A DNA stretch of 44,871 bases from CAYNNP01 sp964398215 (GTDB lineage Bacteria; Planctomycetota; Planctomycetia; Pirellulales; Pirellulaceae). Numbering within the stretch: the first letter of the stretch is position 1; every line of letters starts with the position of its first letter. The notes below the pieces were generated by a model. That model was not told where the DNA came from and searched no databases. It was given only the letters and a program-made list of their open reading frames with translations. Position numbers and translations under genes: made by a program. This document shows positions 33,300-42,802 of this stretch, piece after piece. The stretch covers positions 1 through 44,871 of the forward strand of contig CAYNNP010000023.1 of the NCBI GenBank assembly GCA_964398215.1, written 5' to 3'.

Positions 33300-34811
33300 A
33301 TGAACGTACGTTTTGCCATCCTATTTTTCTGCTTGCTGAATGTTATTAACAATTCAGCGAACGGCCAACACGATCTGCGTGAAACGTTGGATCGAATGGA
33401 TCGCAATCAAAATCAGTATCTGGATCCAGAAGAAATCACGACGTTCTCTCGGGCCTATTTGGAACAGGTTTCCAATAGTGGTTCATCTCGGACACGCCTG
33501 GATTTGGACAAGCCGATTCCCATCACCTACTTGATGCGAGCGATTCAAGCTTACCAGGCGGTGCGAAATGGCGCTAACTCCGTTCGTGTGCAAGTTGAAA
33601 ACGAACGCAAGTTTGGTGTCCAGCCTTTTGGCACAAGAGAAGAAGAGCCAATGATTCCGGGTTTCGGTTTTGGGGAACTGCGTTATCAGTACGCGCAAGC
33701 CGATTTGGACTTTGCTGATCGTACCATGCGCACCCATGACGAGAACAAAGATGGCTTCATTGATTTGAAAGAAGCCGCCAGACATGAATGGACGCACCGC
33801 GAGCCTTTCTATGATGATCTGAACAACGATAATCGTCTTAGTCGTTTGGAAATGGCGCAACGTTACGCACGCAGACGCTTGCTAGAAAAATCTTCTGGCA
33901 ATCTGTACAAACAGGCTTGGCGCAAGGGAGAGTTTCGAGAGAAAAACGAAAAGAAACAAGGCAAGCGAAGCGAAGAAGATCGCAGCATGTGGTGGCGATC
34001 TGGTGGCAGCGATTACTGGTTGGCCGCCAGCTTGATGGGCCGGTTTGACTACAACAAAAACGGCACCCTGGAAGAGAACGAAATCAAAGACGTTGGCGTG
34101 CCAACCGTGTTCTTGGATGCCGACAAAGACAATGTCGTCACGCGCGATGAATTGTTCATCTACCTCAAGGGAGTCCAGGACAAGGCTGGTGGATCAGCAG
34201 AAGGACCTCCCGACTGGTTCAACGAGCTAGACGTCGATGGCGATGGGCAACTTACGATTCCCGAGTTTGCCGAAGAGCTTTCTCAACAGCGAATGCGAGA
34301 ATTTGAAGCTCAGGATACCAACGGCGATGGTTTACTAACCGCATCAGAGGTGACCGGTGCTAAGCAAATTTTGGGCACGGGTTACAGCAGCCAAGAAGGC
34401 GCATTGTTGCCGCCTCGGAAATCGATTGTCTCTGAGATCGAGATCACCGACGACTTTCCGATTACCGAACTAAAGATTCAAATCCTGGTCACACACACCT
34501 ACATTTCAAAACTTGACGGGTACTTGACCGGCCCAGATGGGCAACGCATCGAGTTGTTTACTGCCGTCGGTGGCAAAGACGATCACTTTAAGAACACGGT
34601 TTTTGCAGATGACGCCGAGGAAACGATCGCCAAGGGAAAACCGCCGTTCTCCGACACGTTTCGCCCCGAAGGATTGGACAAAGATCTACCGGGCCTGAAC
34701 CACTTCGTTGGAAAAAGTGCCAAGGGAACGTGGCAATTGATCATTCGTGGTACCCGCAATGATCGATTTGGTATCTTGCACCATTGGACTATCTACACGA
34801 AAGGCAAGTAG
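33300..34811 (+). CDS. Exported EF-hand protein with C-terminal P/Homo B domain
   Basis: A 503-residue exported protein. Starting at the ATG at 33300 there is a clear signal peptide (MNVRFAILFFCLLNVINNS). Seven EF-hand-like loops follow: DRNQNQYLDPEE near 36, DENKDGFIDLKEA near 150, DLNNDNRLSRLE near 175, DYNKNGTLEENE near 250, DADKDNVVTRDE near 273, DVDGDGQLTIPE near 310 and DTNGDGLLTASE near 340. The last 125 residues form a proprotein-convertase P domain (ISKLDGYLTGPDGQRIELF, AKGTWQLIIRG). P domains usually sit behind subtilisin-like proteases; here there is no protease. It probably binds calcium at the cell surface. Frame upstream to 33054 overlaps a minus-strand gene and is rejected. Confidence 0.9.
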   Translation: MNVRFAILFFCLLNVINNSANGQHDLRETLDRMDRNQNQYLDPEEITTFSRAYLEQVSNSGSSRTRLDLDKPIPITYLMRAIQAYQAVRNGANSVRVQVENERKFGVQPFGTREEEPMIPGFGFGELRYQYAQADLDFADRTMRTHDENKDGFIDLKEAARHEWTHREPFYDDLNNDNRLSRLEMAQRYARRRLLEKSSGNLYKQAWRKGEFREKNEKKQGKRSEEDRSMWWRSGGSDYWLAASLMGRFDYNKNGTLEENEIKDVGVPTVFLDADKDNVVTRDELFIYLKGVQDKAGGSAEGPPDWFNELDVDGDGQLTIPEFAEELSQQRMREFEAQDTNGDGLLTASEVTGAKQILGTGYSSQEGALLPPRKSIVSEIEITDDFPITELKIQILVTHTYISKLDGYLTGPDGQRIELFTAVGGKDDHFKNTVFADDAEETIAKGKPPFSDTFRPEGLDKDLPGLNHFVGKSAKGTWQLIIRGTRNDRFGILHHWTIYTKGK

Positions 34812-34822
34812 TCTGTCAAAAA

Positions 34823-35422
34823 CTACAAGACAATGGTTGCTCCCGCCAATCGCATTTCTTCGATCGCGTTATCAACATCACCCGCATTCAAGTTGACCCC
34901 GCGGCAGCCTGCAACCAACACATTTGTTTTGTAGCCAAGTTCGATTGCGTCCAGCACAGAAAATTTGACGCAGTAATCGGTTGCCAAGCCCAAGATGTTC
35001 AGCTCGGTTGTACCAATGCTTTTTAGATACGCATCCAAATCGGTACTTTGGCGTTTGCCGTTGTCAAAGAACCCACTGTAGCTATCGATCTGTGAATCCG
35101 TGCCTTTTTGCGAGACGTGGTTGATCCGCGAAACGTCAATCGCATCCGCAAACTCGGCGCCCGATGTACCTTGAACACAGTGGTCTGGCCATCCGATTTG
35201 CGGCAAACCGTTCAAATCAAAAACATCGCCCACGCCAACCCCGGCATGCTGGCTGGCAAAACTCCCGTGCCCCGGTGGGTGCCAATCTTGTGTCGCCACG
35301 ACGTGATCGGCACTGACGATTTGATCGTTTGCGACCGCAATCACTTGGTCACCATCGGGTACCGCCAATGCGCCTCCGGGAAGAAAGTCGTTTTGGATAT
35401 CGATCAGTAAGAGAACTTTCAC
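34823..35422 (-). CDS. pncA: Nicotinamidase
   Basis: A 199-residue cytosolic hydrolase that deamidates nicotinamide to nicotinate for NAD salvage. It has the full catalytic set: Asp8 in LLIDIQNDF, the metal-binding DWHPPGHGSFASQH (Asp and two His), Lys in QKGTD and the nucleophile Cys in ATDYCVKFS. The start is GTG at 35422, preceded by AAGGA with ideal spacing; a longer in-frame form to 35497 has no such signal. It lies 79 bases after dnaE2 on the same strand and may be cotranscribed, though no functional link is evident. It ends 11 bases from the convergent EF-hand/P-domain gene. Confidence 0.94.
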   Translation of the reverse strand: MKVLLLIDIQNDFLPGGALAVPDGDQVIAVANDQIVSADHVVATQDWHPPGHGSFASQHAGVGVGDVFDLNGLPQIGWPDHCVQGTSGAEFADAIDVSRINHVSQKGTDSQIDSYSGFFDNGKRQSTDLDAYLKSIGTTELNILGLATDYCVKFSVLDAIELGYKTNVLVAGCRGVNLNAGDVDNAIEEMRLAGATIVL

Positions 35423-35501
35423 AAATGAATCCTTGTTAATTGCATTGCGGTATTTATCAAGATGACACGCAGCGCTCCAATAAGTTCGCTGCGTCACGGC
35501 T

Positions 35502-38500
35502 TCAGTGAAAATCGCGTGAGTTGATACTCAATCCATTCACTTCGCCGGCCAGATCCGTGATTCTGCCAACGATCACATGAATGACGTTCTTTTTGTTTTC
35601 CAGCTTACCATCTACCAGCCAAATGTTGCTGCTGCCGGCGACTTGAAAAAAGCGTTTCCAAACATTGGGAAACAGTACCAAATTCATGGTTCCTGTTTCG
35701 TCTTCCAGCGTCACGAATGTGATTCCCTTGGCGGTCGCCGGTCTTTGCCGGAGCAACACGAGGCCAGCAACTCGCACATGGCGACCATCGCGCAGCTTGG
35801 GAAGTTCCGCAGCCGTCACGCATCTCATTTGCTGTAGTTCATCACGAGCGAAAGAAATCGGATGCGCTTTCAAACTCAGTCCTGTTGTATTGTAATCCGC
35901 ATAGACTTCTTCCAGCGGCGACATGGGAACCAATTGATCGGGAACCTCTTCGGTGTCCACGGCGACTTCCAGCAGCGGCATCGCGGTAGCCGATTTTTCT
36001 TCGGCCAGCGATTCCCAGACTGCCGCGCGTCGATCGCTTGCAAGAGAACAAAAAGCATCTGCATCGGCTAAGGTCGCAATCGCTGCCTTGCCGATCCCTG
36101 TTCGCTTGGATAAATCGTGAATGCTTTTGTATTCGCCGCCGGCTTCGCGTTGAGCAACCACGCACTGGGCCGCTTCGACTCTCAAACCGCTGATGTTGGC
36201 CAAACCCAATCGCAGGGCTGGTTGGTTGCGGTTTGGATCTGGTTCGAGTGTCGCCTCGTATTCGCTGCGATTCACATCCACACCCCGAACTCGTACGCCG
36301 TGCTGTTTTGCATCAGCGACCAATTGAGCAGGGGCGTAGAAACCCATTGGCTGACTATTCAATAAAGCCGCGCAAAACGCAGCGGGATAGTGTTTCTTTA
36401 GAAAACAAGAAACGTATACCAACAATGCAAAGCTTGCGGCATGCGATTCAGGAAAACCGTACTCGCCGAAGCCACGAATTTGATTGAACACGTGCTCAGC
36501 AAACTCATCGGACAGCCCGGTGTCGCGCATGCCGACTAGCAATTTTTGGCGAAACTGATCGATCATCCCAGGTCGGCGCCAAGCCGCCATTGCTCGCCTC
36601 AGTTGGTCAGCTTCGCCGGGTGTAAAGCCTGCTGCGACAACGGCCAAACGCATCGCTTGCTCTTGAAAAATCGGCACGCCCAGCGTCTTTTCCAATACAC
36701 CACGAATTGCATCGTTGGGATACACAACCGAATTCGGATTCTCGCGTGCTTTCAAAAATGGGTGGACCATGTTGCCTTGAATCGGCCCCGGCCTGACGAT
36801 TGCAACTTCGATAACAAGATCGTAGTAACAACGAGGCTTTAAACGCGGCAGCATGCTCATCTGAGCACGGCTTTCGATTTGAAAAACACCCAGCGTATCG
36901 GCTGCGCAAATCATGTCATACGTTGGCACATCGTCTTGCGGAATGTTCGACAACGTTAGCTTTTTGCCGTGATGCTGCTGAATCAAATCGAAGCAACGGT
37001 GAATCGCTGACAACATTCCGAGCGCCAACACGTCTACTTTCAATATCCCCAGTTCGTCCAAGTCATCCTTGTCCCACTGAATGACCGTGCGATCGTCCAT
37101 CGCTGCGTTTTCGATTGGGCAAAGTTCACACAAGCTGCCAGCTGTGATGACCATCCCGCCCACGTGCTGTGACAAGTGACGAGGAAAACCCTTGATGGTT
37201 TCGACCAAGTACACGAAACGTTGGCCAATTCCGGATTCGACATCCAAACCACTGGCCCTGCATTGCTCTGCGAATGGTTGTCCACTGCGAGTCATCTTGG
37301 AAAGTGAATCGATGCAATCGGCTGACACGCCCAGGACCTTGCCGATCTCGCGGATCGAACTCTTGGAGCGGTACGATGTGACAGTCGCTGTCAAACCGGC
37401 CCGGTCACGACCATACTTTTCATACAAGTACTGCAAGACTTCTTCGCGGCGCTGGTGTTCGAAGTCGACGTCGATATCAGGAGCCTCGTCACGCTCGCGG
37501 CTAACGAAACGCTCGAACAGCAACTCTGTCGTACAAGGATCAACGTTGGTAATTCCAAGGCAGTAACAGACAATCGAATTGGCTGCTGAACCGCGACCCT
37601 GACACAAAATATTTTGCTCGCGTGCAAACCGTACCAAATCCCAGACGGTCAAAAAGTAGGCTTCGTATCGCAGTTCTTGAATCAGTTCCATCTCATGACG
37701 GATCATCTCGATCATCTTTTCTGGAACGCCCGCGGGCCACCGCTGCTTGGCTCCTTCCCAGGTCAGACGTTTCAAGTGTTCCAGCAACGTCATCCCGGGC
37801 GGTGCGATTTCCTCCGGATATTCGTAACGCAGTTGCTGTAATGAAAAGTGACATTGATGCCGGATTTCGTTTGTCCGGTCAATCGCGTCAGGCATGTCGG
37901 CGAAGATTCTATTGATCTCGTCAAGCGAACGGAGATGCCGTTGACTGTTTGGAAACCGCTGCTGGTGAACTTGATCAATCGTCATGCCACAACGAATCGC
38001 CGTAACGCAATCATGCATCAACATCCGCTGGGGCGTGTGATAGTAGACACCACCAGACGCAACCAAAGGTACATCAGTCTTGGATGACAATTCACGCAGC
38101 CGCTGTGCTCGCAAGTGATCATCCACGCCCCGATGCAACTGACACATCAAGTAACCACGATCGCCGAACGTATCGCGAAAGTCTGTCTGCAAAAATCGGC
38201 CGAGCGTTCCGATGTCTTTGCGATCAGGCACATCCAGCTTTGTGTTTTCACCAGGCAGGACGCCAGCCAAAATGCCATCGCACAATTCAACAATATCACT
38301 CCACTGAATTCTTGAATCGCCTTTTTCGCATCGCCGTCGGCCGCGCGTGATCAACCGACACATTCGGCCATACGCGAGCCGGTCAGTGGGCCACAGAACC
38401 ATCGCCGGAGCGTCGACCGGATGGACTTCAGTGCCAACGATGTATTTAAAATCCAGATCGCGGGCCGAGCCATATCCACGAACAACACCCGCAACACTTT

Positions 38501-38624
38501 CGCGGTCGGTCAGCGCAAGACCCGCGTAGCCAAGTTCAGCAGCCCGCTCCACCAGTTCGGCTGGATGCGAGGCGCCTTCCAAGAATGAAAAGTTGCTTTT
38601 GCAGTGCAGTTCCGTGTACTGCAT
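35502..38624 (-). CDS. dnaE2: Error-prone DNA polymerase DnaE2
   Basis: A 1040-residue C-family polymerase alpha subunit of the DnaE2 (ImuC) type, used in damage-induced translesion synthesis. The N-terminal PHP domain begins YTELHCKSNFSFLEGASHP. The palm has the catalytic PDIDVDFE near residue 382-389. QHVGGMVITAG and the FQEQAMRLAVVAAGFTPGEAD region follow, then the HhH region and a C-terminal OB fold (VRVAGLVLLRQRPATAKGITF). Length and the short PHP start match DnaE2 rather than replicative DnaE1. Its usual partners ImuA and ImuB are not in the window; a DUF1289 gene lies 81 bases upstream and pncA downstream. I see no convincing LexA box in the upstream gap. Confidence 0.96.
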   Translation of the reverse strand: MQYTELHCKSNFSFLEGASHPAELVERAAELGYAGLALTDRESVAGVVRGYGSARDLDFKYIVGTEVHPVDAPAMVLWPTDRLAYGRMCRLITRGRRRCEKGDSRIQWSDIVELCDGILAGVLPGENTKLDVPDRKDIGTLGRFLQTDFRDTFGDRGYLMCQLHRGVDDHLRAQRLRELSSKTDVPLVASGGVYYHTPQRMLMHDCVTAIRCGMTIDQVHQQRFPNSQRHLRSLDEINRIFADMPDAIDRTNEIRHQCHFSLQQLRYEYPEEIAPPGMTLLEHLKRLTWEGAKQRWPAGVPEKMIEMIRHEMELIQELRYEAYFLTVWDLVRFAREQNILCQGRGSAANSIVCYCLGITNVDPCTTELLFERFVSRERDEAPDIDVDFEHQRREEVLQYLYEKYGRDRAGLTATVTSYRSKSSIREIGKVLGVSADCIDSLSKMTRSGQPFAEQCRASGLDVESGIGQRFVYLVETIKGFPRHLSQHVGGMVITAGSLCELCPIENAAMDDRTVIQWDKDDLDELGILKVDVLALGMLSAIHRCFDLIQQHHGKKLTLSNIPQDDVPTYDMICAADTLGVFQIESRAQMSMLPRLKPRCYYDLVIEVAIVRPGPIQGNMVHPFLKARENPNSVVYPNDAIRGVLEKTLGVPIFQEQAMRLAVVAAGFTPGEADQLRRAMAAWRRPGMIDQFRQKLLVGMRDTGLSDEFAEHVFNQIRGFGEYGFPESHAASFALLVYVSCFLKKHYPAAFCAALLNSQPMGFYAPAQLVADAKQHGVRVRGVDVNRSEYEATLEPDPNRNQPALRLGLANISGLRVEAAQCVVAQREAGGEYKSIHDLSKRTGIGKAAIATLADADAFCSLASDRRAAVWESLAEEKSATAMPLLEVAVDTEEVPDQLVPMSPLEEVYADYNTTGLSLKAHPISFARDELQQMRCVTAAELPKLRDGRHVRVAGLVLLRQRPATAKGITFVTLEDETGTMNLVLFPNVWKRFFQVAGSSNIWLVDGKLENKKNVIHVIVGRITDLAGEVNGLSINSRDFH

Positions 38625-38705
38625 GGTGAATCACCCGTGCGAGGCGCGATCGATATTCGTGTCGGGTGCAGGATTCGTATCGCGATCGATGACGAATCAA
38701 TCAGG

Positions 38706-38909
38706 TTATTTGTCGAGGTCCGACTCACGTTTGCGGCGGCGTTGCTCGCAATCTTCCAAGATCGCTTGCTTGGCAGCCCGACTGGCCGCACCCCAAGCGG
38801 CAATCTGATCCGATGTTCGGCAACAGCCAACGCAAACCCCTTGCAGATCCAGAACACAAACATTCACACAGGGGGAGGCAATTTCCGTCGCCGGATTCTT
38901 TTCGTCCAA
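38706..38909 (-). CDS. DUF1289 small cysteine-rich protein
   Basis: A 67-residue cytosolic protein of the DUF1289 family. The core is SPCVNVCVLDLQGVCVGCCRT followed by a helical DQIAAWGAASRAAKQAILEDC tail, with Cys spacing able to bind metal or an Fe-S cluster. The start is TTG at 38909; an in-frame TAG just upstream (about 38920) rules out a longer form. It precedes dnaE2 by 81 bases and may be in the same transcript. The function is unknown. Confidence 0.85.
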   Translation of the reverse strand: MDEKNPATEIASPCVNVCVLDLQGVCVGCCRTSDQIAAWGAASRAAKQAILEDCEQRRRKRESDLDK

Positions 38910-38986
38910 GGTTGTCTCTACAAGCTATAAGTCACCGGTCATCCGCAATATAATTGCTGGCAGCAAAACCGATAACCACCAACCCA

Positions 38987-40243
38987 ATGCAACCGATGAT
39001 TCTTCGATATCTTTTTGCAGCCTGCCTGTTGTCAACCAGCATGGTATCCGCTCAAGAGACTTGGCCCAAATTTCGCGGCCCCCAGGGAAATGGACATGCA
39101 GCGCCCGAATCGAACCCTCCCACAACATGGTCGACTTCTAAGAATATTCGCTGGCGGGTGGACACTCCGGGACAAGGCTGGTCGTCACCGGTCATCGCTG
39201 GGAACAAGATTTTTCTCTCAGCCGCGATCCCAACCAGCGAGGACGAAAAATCTGACTTCAACCTGTGCTTGCTGATCTACAACGCGGACGACGGCAAACT
39301 GATTCGCAACGTCACGCTCATGCAGCAACGTGCCAGCAAGACACCGCGGATTCACAAAAAGAACACGCACGCGAGCCCGACTCCGATCATCAATAACGAT
39401 CGGGTCTACGTGCACTTTGGTTATCAAGGTACCGCGTGTACTGACCTGGACGGCAACAAGCTCTGGGAGAATCGCGATCTGTTTTTTAAACCAACCCATG
39501 GCAACGGTGGCTCGCCAGTCTTGGTAGACGGCCGGCTTGTGTTCACATGCGATGGCGGGGAAGAACCGAAGGTCGTTGCATTGGATGCGGCTACAGGAAA
39601 ACTTGCATGGGAAACTCCGCGACCTTTGGAAACAAAGAAGACGTTTTCGTTCTGCACTCCTGCTGTGATCACTGTCGACGGTCAAAAACAAGTGATCGCG
39701 CCGGGCAGCGACTGTGTCTTGGCATTGAACCCCGCGGACGGCAAAACAATTTGGGATGTTCGCTACACCGGATACTCGGTTGTGCCGAAGCCGATTTTTG
39801 CAGACAACCGCGTCTATGTTTCAACCAGTTTTGACAACGCGAAGCTCCTGGCGATCCGGCCCAACGGAACGGGAATTGTGACGGACACCCATGTGGATTG
39901 GATTATTGATCGTAATATCAGCAAAACTCCGTCACTGATTGCTCACGCAGGATTGATCTACAGTGTTTCCGATAACGGAATCGCTCAATGTGCCGAAGCG
40001 AAAACTGGCGACGTGGTTTACAAACAGAGGGTTGGTGGCGGTTTTTCCGCGTCGCCGTTCATCGCTCGTGATCGAATCTATTTCACTGATGAAGCTGGCA
40101 AAACGACCGTTGTCAAAGCTGGTCGCGAATACAAAGAACTGGCAAGCAACGATCTGGGTGAAAGAACCTTGGCATCGGCCGCGTTGCTTGGCAATTCGAT
40201 CATTCTCCGCACCGACAAGGCTCTCTATCGAATCGCAGAATGA
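38987..40243 (+). CDS. Exported PQQ-like beta-propeller protein
   Basis: A 418-residue secreted protein. The signal peptide MILRYLFAACLLSTSMVSAQ is followed by WPKFRGPQGNGHA, the typical start of planctomycete PQQ-like (outer-membrane-protein-assembly BamB-like) propellers. Repeating blades follow, for example GWSSPVIAGNKIFLS, NGGSPVLVDGRLVFTCDG, VVALDAATGKLAWETP and VLALNPADGKTIWDVRYTG. No catalytic dehydrogenase residues could be assigned, so ligand and function are open. Starts are possible at 38987 and 38996; neither has a good ribosome-binding site. It precedes the symporter gene by 147 bases, a gap in which I see nothing else. Confidence 0.88.
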   Translation: MQPMILRYLFAACLLSTSMVSAQETWPKFRGPQGNGHAAPESNPPTTWSTSKNIRWRVDTPGQGWSSPVIAGNKIFLSAAIPTSEDEKSDFNLCLLIYNADDGKLIRNVTLMQQRASKTPRIHKKNTHASPTPIINNDRVYVHFGYQGTACTDLDGNKLWENRDLFFKPTHGNGGSPVLVDGRLVFTCDGGEEPKVVALDAATGKLAWETPRPLETKKTFSFCTPAVITVDGQKQVIAPGSDCVLALNPADGKTIWDVRYTGYSVVPKPIFADNRVYVSTSFDNAKLLAIRPNGTGIVTDTHVDWIIDRNISKTPSLIAHAGLIYSVSDNGIAQCAEAKTGDVVYKQRVGGGFSASPFIARDRIYFTDEAGKTTVVKAGREYKELASNDLGERTLASAALLGNSIILRTDKALYRIAE

Positions 40244-40390
40244 CGCTGTGATTCGCTGGGAAACACTTGCCCCATCGAACTTTCAAACGCCGCAGACCCA
40301 AAACGGCTACCAGTGGACACGCGCGCCCCGCAAGCAACGGTTAAACTAATCGCTCGCCGCAAAAACTCCTAATGACTAGGCCAATCGACA

Positions 40391-42550
40391 ATGACTGCAA
40401 TCGACTACATCGTTTTGCTGGTTTACTTTTTTACCATGATTGGCATTGGCATCTGGGCCATGCGCCGCGTCAAGAACCAAGAAGATTACTTCATGGGTGG
40501 ACGCGGGTTTGGAAAGCTCTTGCAGACGTTTGCAGCCTTCGGAGCTGGGACTGGCGCGAACGAACCCGTCATCGTGGGACGCACTTGCTGGACCAGCGGG
40601 CTGAGCGGCGTTTGGTCGGCATTGATGTGGTTGTTCGTTACTCCCGTCTATTGGATTACAGCGATTTGGTATCGCCGCATGCGTCACATAACGCTGGGTG
40701 ATTGGTTCGTTGAACGCTACGAATCGAAAGGATTGGGCGCGGCCTACAGTTTGTTTTCGATCGTGTTCTACATGTTTTATCTTTCCAGCATGTTTTCGGC
40801 GATTGCTGCTTTCGCGGCACCATTGATGGGCATCGACGAAGTGTTCGGCATCCCACTCCAGTACGTGTTGGTGCCGGGGCTTGCGGTCATCGTCACGATC
40901 TACGGAGTGCTCGGTGGTTTGACCGCTGCGTACTGGACCGATTTGATCCAAGGCATCTTTATCATTTTGCTAAGCGTGTTGTTGATCCCATTTGGACTTT
41001 CGGCGTTGGTCGAAACCTTTGGTGACCCGAACACACAGGGAATGTTGGATGGATTCAGCATCTTGCATGAACGCGTCTCTGGTGACTACTTCAGCCTGTT
41101 TGCAGGCCCCAGTGCGGGTGAATTTCCTTTGCAATACATTGTTTCGCTGACGCTATTGGCATTGGTCACCATCGTCGTCCAGCCGCATTTCATCGCCACC
41201 GGCGGAGGTTCGGCGAAAAGCGAAAACGAAGCTCGAATCGGGCTGGTCGTTGGCAATTTTCTTAAACGTCTTTGTACGGTTGGTTGGGCGCTGACCGCGT
41301 TGATCGCGTTGGCGTTGCTGGCAGGGAACGCTCAAATTGCGGCGGACCCCGAGTTGGTGTGGGGAGTCGCTGCCCGAGAGATATTGGGGCCAATCAATCT
41401 TGGGCTGGTCGGTCTGATGTTGGCCTGCTTGATGGCAGCTCTGATGAGCAGTGCTGATACTTATATGATTGTCAGTTCTGCATTGATCACGCGAAACATT
41501 TATTGCGCCTATCTAAAACCAGACGCATCCGAAGCCGACAGTGTTAAAGTAGCGAGGTTGACTGGGCTTTCGATCATCATTGGTGCGTCGATTGTTTCCG
41601 TAACGATCGCAGACGTCTTCAAGCAATTCACATTGGCGCTGGAGATTCCAATTCTGTTTGCCGCGCCATTTTGGCTGGGCATGTTTTGGCGACGCGCTAA
41701 TCGGAGGGCCGTTTGGATCACGGTTGTCTTTTCAGCGATCTTCTTTTTCGTTTTGCCGATGATTCTGCCCATGGTCATGCCATCGTTAAAGACGGATCCG
41801 CAATGGACTGCCACCACCAACAAAGTAACCAAAACTGTAACTCGCCCTGCAACGGCGGCCGATGTTGCCAGACGAGAAGGTTGGGACCAAGCGGTTGGTG
41901 AAGCCAAGGAAATCGAAGACCCGGATCAGCGTAAAAAAGCACTCGACGGACTGCGCGGCATCCAGCCGCCTGCATGCATCTTGGGTGACGAGATCGAGGT
42001 CGTTTTAAAGTCCGGCGGAAAAGGAATCTTCTTTACCGGCGGCGTGACACCTACGGGCGATACGACGCTTGAAACGATTGATGAAACCAAAGACGGCAAT
42101 ATGCGGATCCTGACCCAGCGACAAGTCGGTCCCGTTGAAGGCAAAGGGTTCTTTAAACTGGATTTTCTGCTCTATCACTACGCGGGTTTCGATCTCTCCA
42201 ACGCGTCAAAAGCGACGCTGGAAACGTTGCGGTTGCCTACCCGAGCACTGTTGCCGTTCTTGGTGTTGATTGTTGCCAGTTTTCTAACGAAACGAAACAG
42301 CGAACAATCTCTTGATCGCTACTATGCCAAAATGAAAACCGAGGTTCATCCCGATCCAGAAACCGACCGCGCGAACTTAGAAGCCTCGTATGCAGATCCG
42401 AAACGATTCGAATCGCAGCGAATGTTTCCAGGAACCGACATCGAAGTGCTGAAGCCACGAAAATCTGACGTGCTAGGTTTTTTGGTGTCCGTATGTTTCT
42501 GCTTCGCCGTCATCGGATTGCTAGTTTGGCTAGCCGGAATCGGTTCGTAG
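40391..42550 (+). CDS. Sodium:solute symporter family protein with large late loop
   Basis: A 719-residue inner-membrane transporter of the SSS family, which couples uptake of sugars, amino acids or other small solutes to sodium. It starts MTAIDYIVLLVYFFTMIGIGIWA. The conserved MGGRGFGKLLQTFAAFGAGTGANE section is followed by multiple helices, including YGVLGGLTAAYWTDLIQG and MLACLMAALMSSADTYMIVSSAL. A soluble insert of roughly 150 residues (about 460-615: MPSLKTDPQWTATTNK to LRLPTRALL) separates later helices, and a charged tail precedes a last helix. This makes it longer than the usual 450-600 residues. The substrate is unknown. A hairpin plus T-run at 42623-42643 may end the transcript. Confidence 0.92.
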   Translation: MTAIDYIVLLVYFFTMIGIGIWAMRRVKNQEDYFMGGRGFGKLLQTFAAFGAGTGANEPVIVGRTCWTSGLSGVWSALMWLFVTPVYWITAIWYRRMRHITLGDWFVERYESKGLGAAYSLFSIVFYMFYLSSMFSAIAAFAAPLMGIDEVFGIPLQYVLVPGLAVIVTIYGVLGGLTAAYWTDLIQGIFIILLSVLLIPFGLSALVETFGDPNTQGMLDGFSILHERVSGDYFSLFAGPSAGEFPLQYIVSLTLLALVTIVVQPHFIATGGGSAKSENEARIGLVVGNFLKRLCTVGWALTALIALALLAGNAQIAADPELVWGVAAREILGPINLGLVGLMLACLMAALMSSADTYMIVSSALITRNIYCAYLKPDASEADSVKVARLTGLSIIIGASIVSVTIADVFKQFTLALEIPILFAAPFWLGMFWRRANRRAVWITVVFSAIFFFVLPMILPMVMPSLKTDPQWTATTNKVTKTVTRPATAADVARREGWDQAVGEAKEIEDPDQRKKALDGLRGIQPPACILGDEIEVVLKSGGKGIFFTGGVTPTGDTTLETIDETKDGNMRILTQRQVGPVEGKGFFKLDFLLYHYAGFDLSNASKATLETLRLPTRALLPFLVLIVASFLTKRNSEQSLDRYYAKMKTEVHPDPETDRANLEASYADPKRFESQRMFPGTDIEVLKPRKSDVLGFLVSVCFCFAVIGLLVWLAGIGS

Positions 42551-42622
42551 ATAGGATCAACCACAAGACACGCACGCGTATGATCAGCGATGGCAATCAC
42601 TAGTGGCTTGTGTTCGTAGGTA

Positions 42623-42643
42623 CCGCCTTCAGGCGGAATTTTT
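42623..42643 (+). terminator. Terminator-like hairpin after the symporter
   Basis: CCGCC-TTCA-GGCGG forms a perfect 5-bp stem, then AA and five T residues. It lies 73 bases after the symporter stop. The short GC palindrome also resembles dispersed intergenic repeats of planctomycetes, so it could be both. Confidence 0.55.
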
Positions 42644-42802
42644 ATCCCAAGTGTCACCTCGCCCGCTGCCGAGACGGCGCCCCCGTTGCGCGGGTCGATT
42701 GAGCCGTATTGGACCTTACGCTAGTTATGCAGTTTGTTCAAAATCCACAACGGAAATTTGCGCTTCATTGAAAAGTGCCACCGAAACAAAGTTGCAGAGA
42801 GC

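Noticed and set aside
33011..33406. N-terminal extension of the unknown minus-strand protein
   Set aside because: It would overlap the start and signal peptide of the plus-strand EF-hand/P-domain gene, and the ATG at 33010 has a good GAGGG site.
38112..38624. LexA/SOS box at the dnaE2 promoter
   Set aside because: No convincing match to a LexA consensus in the 81-base gap upstream, and planctomycete LexA sites are not well enough known to me to call one.
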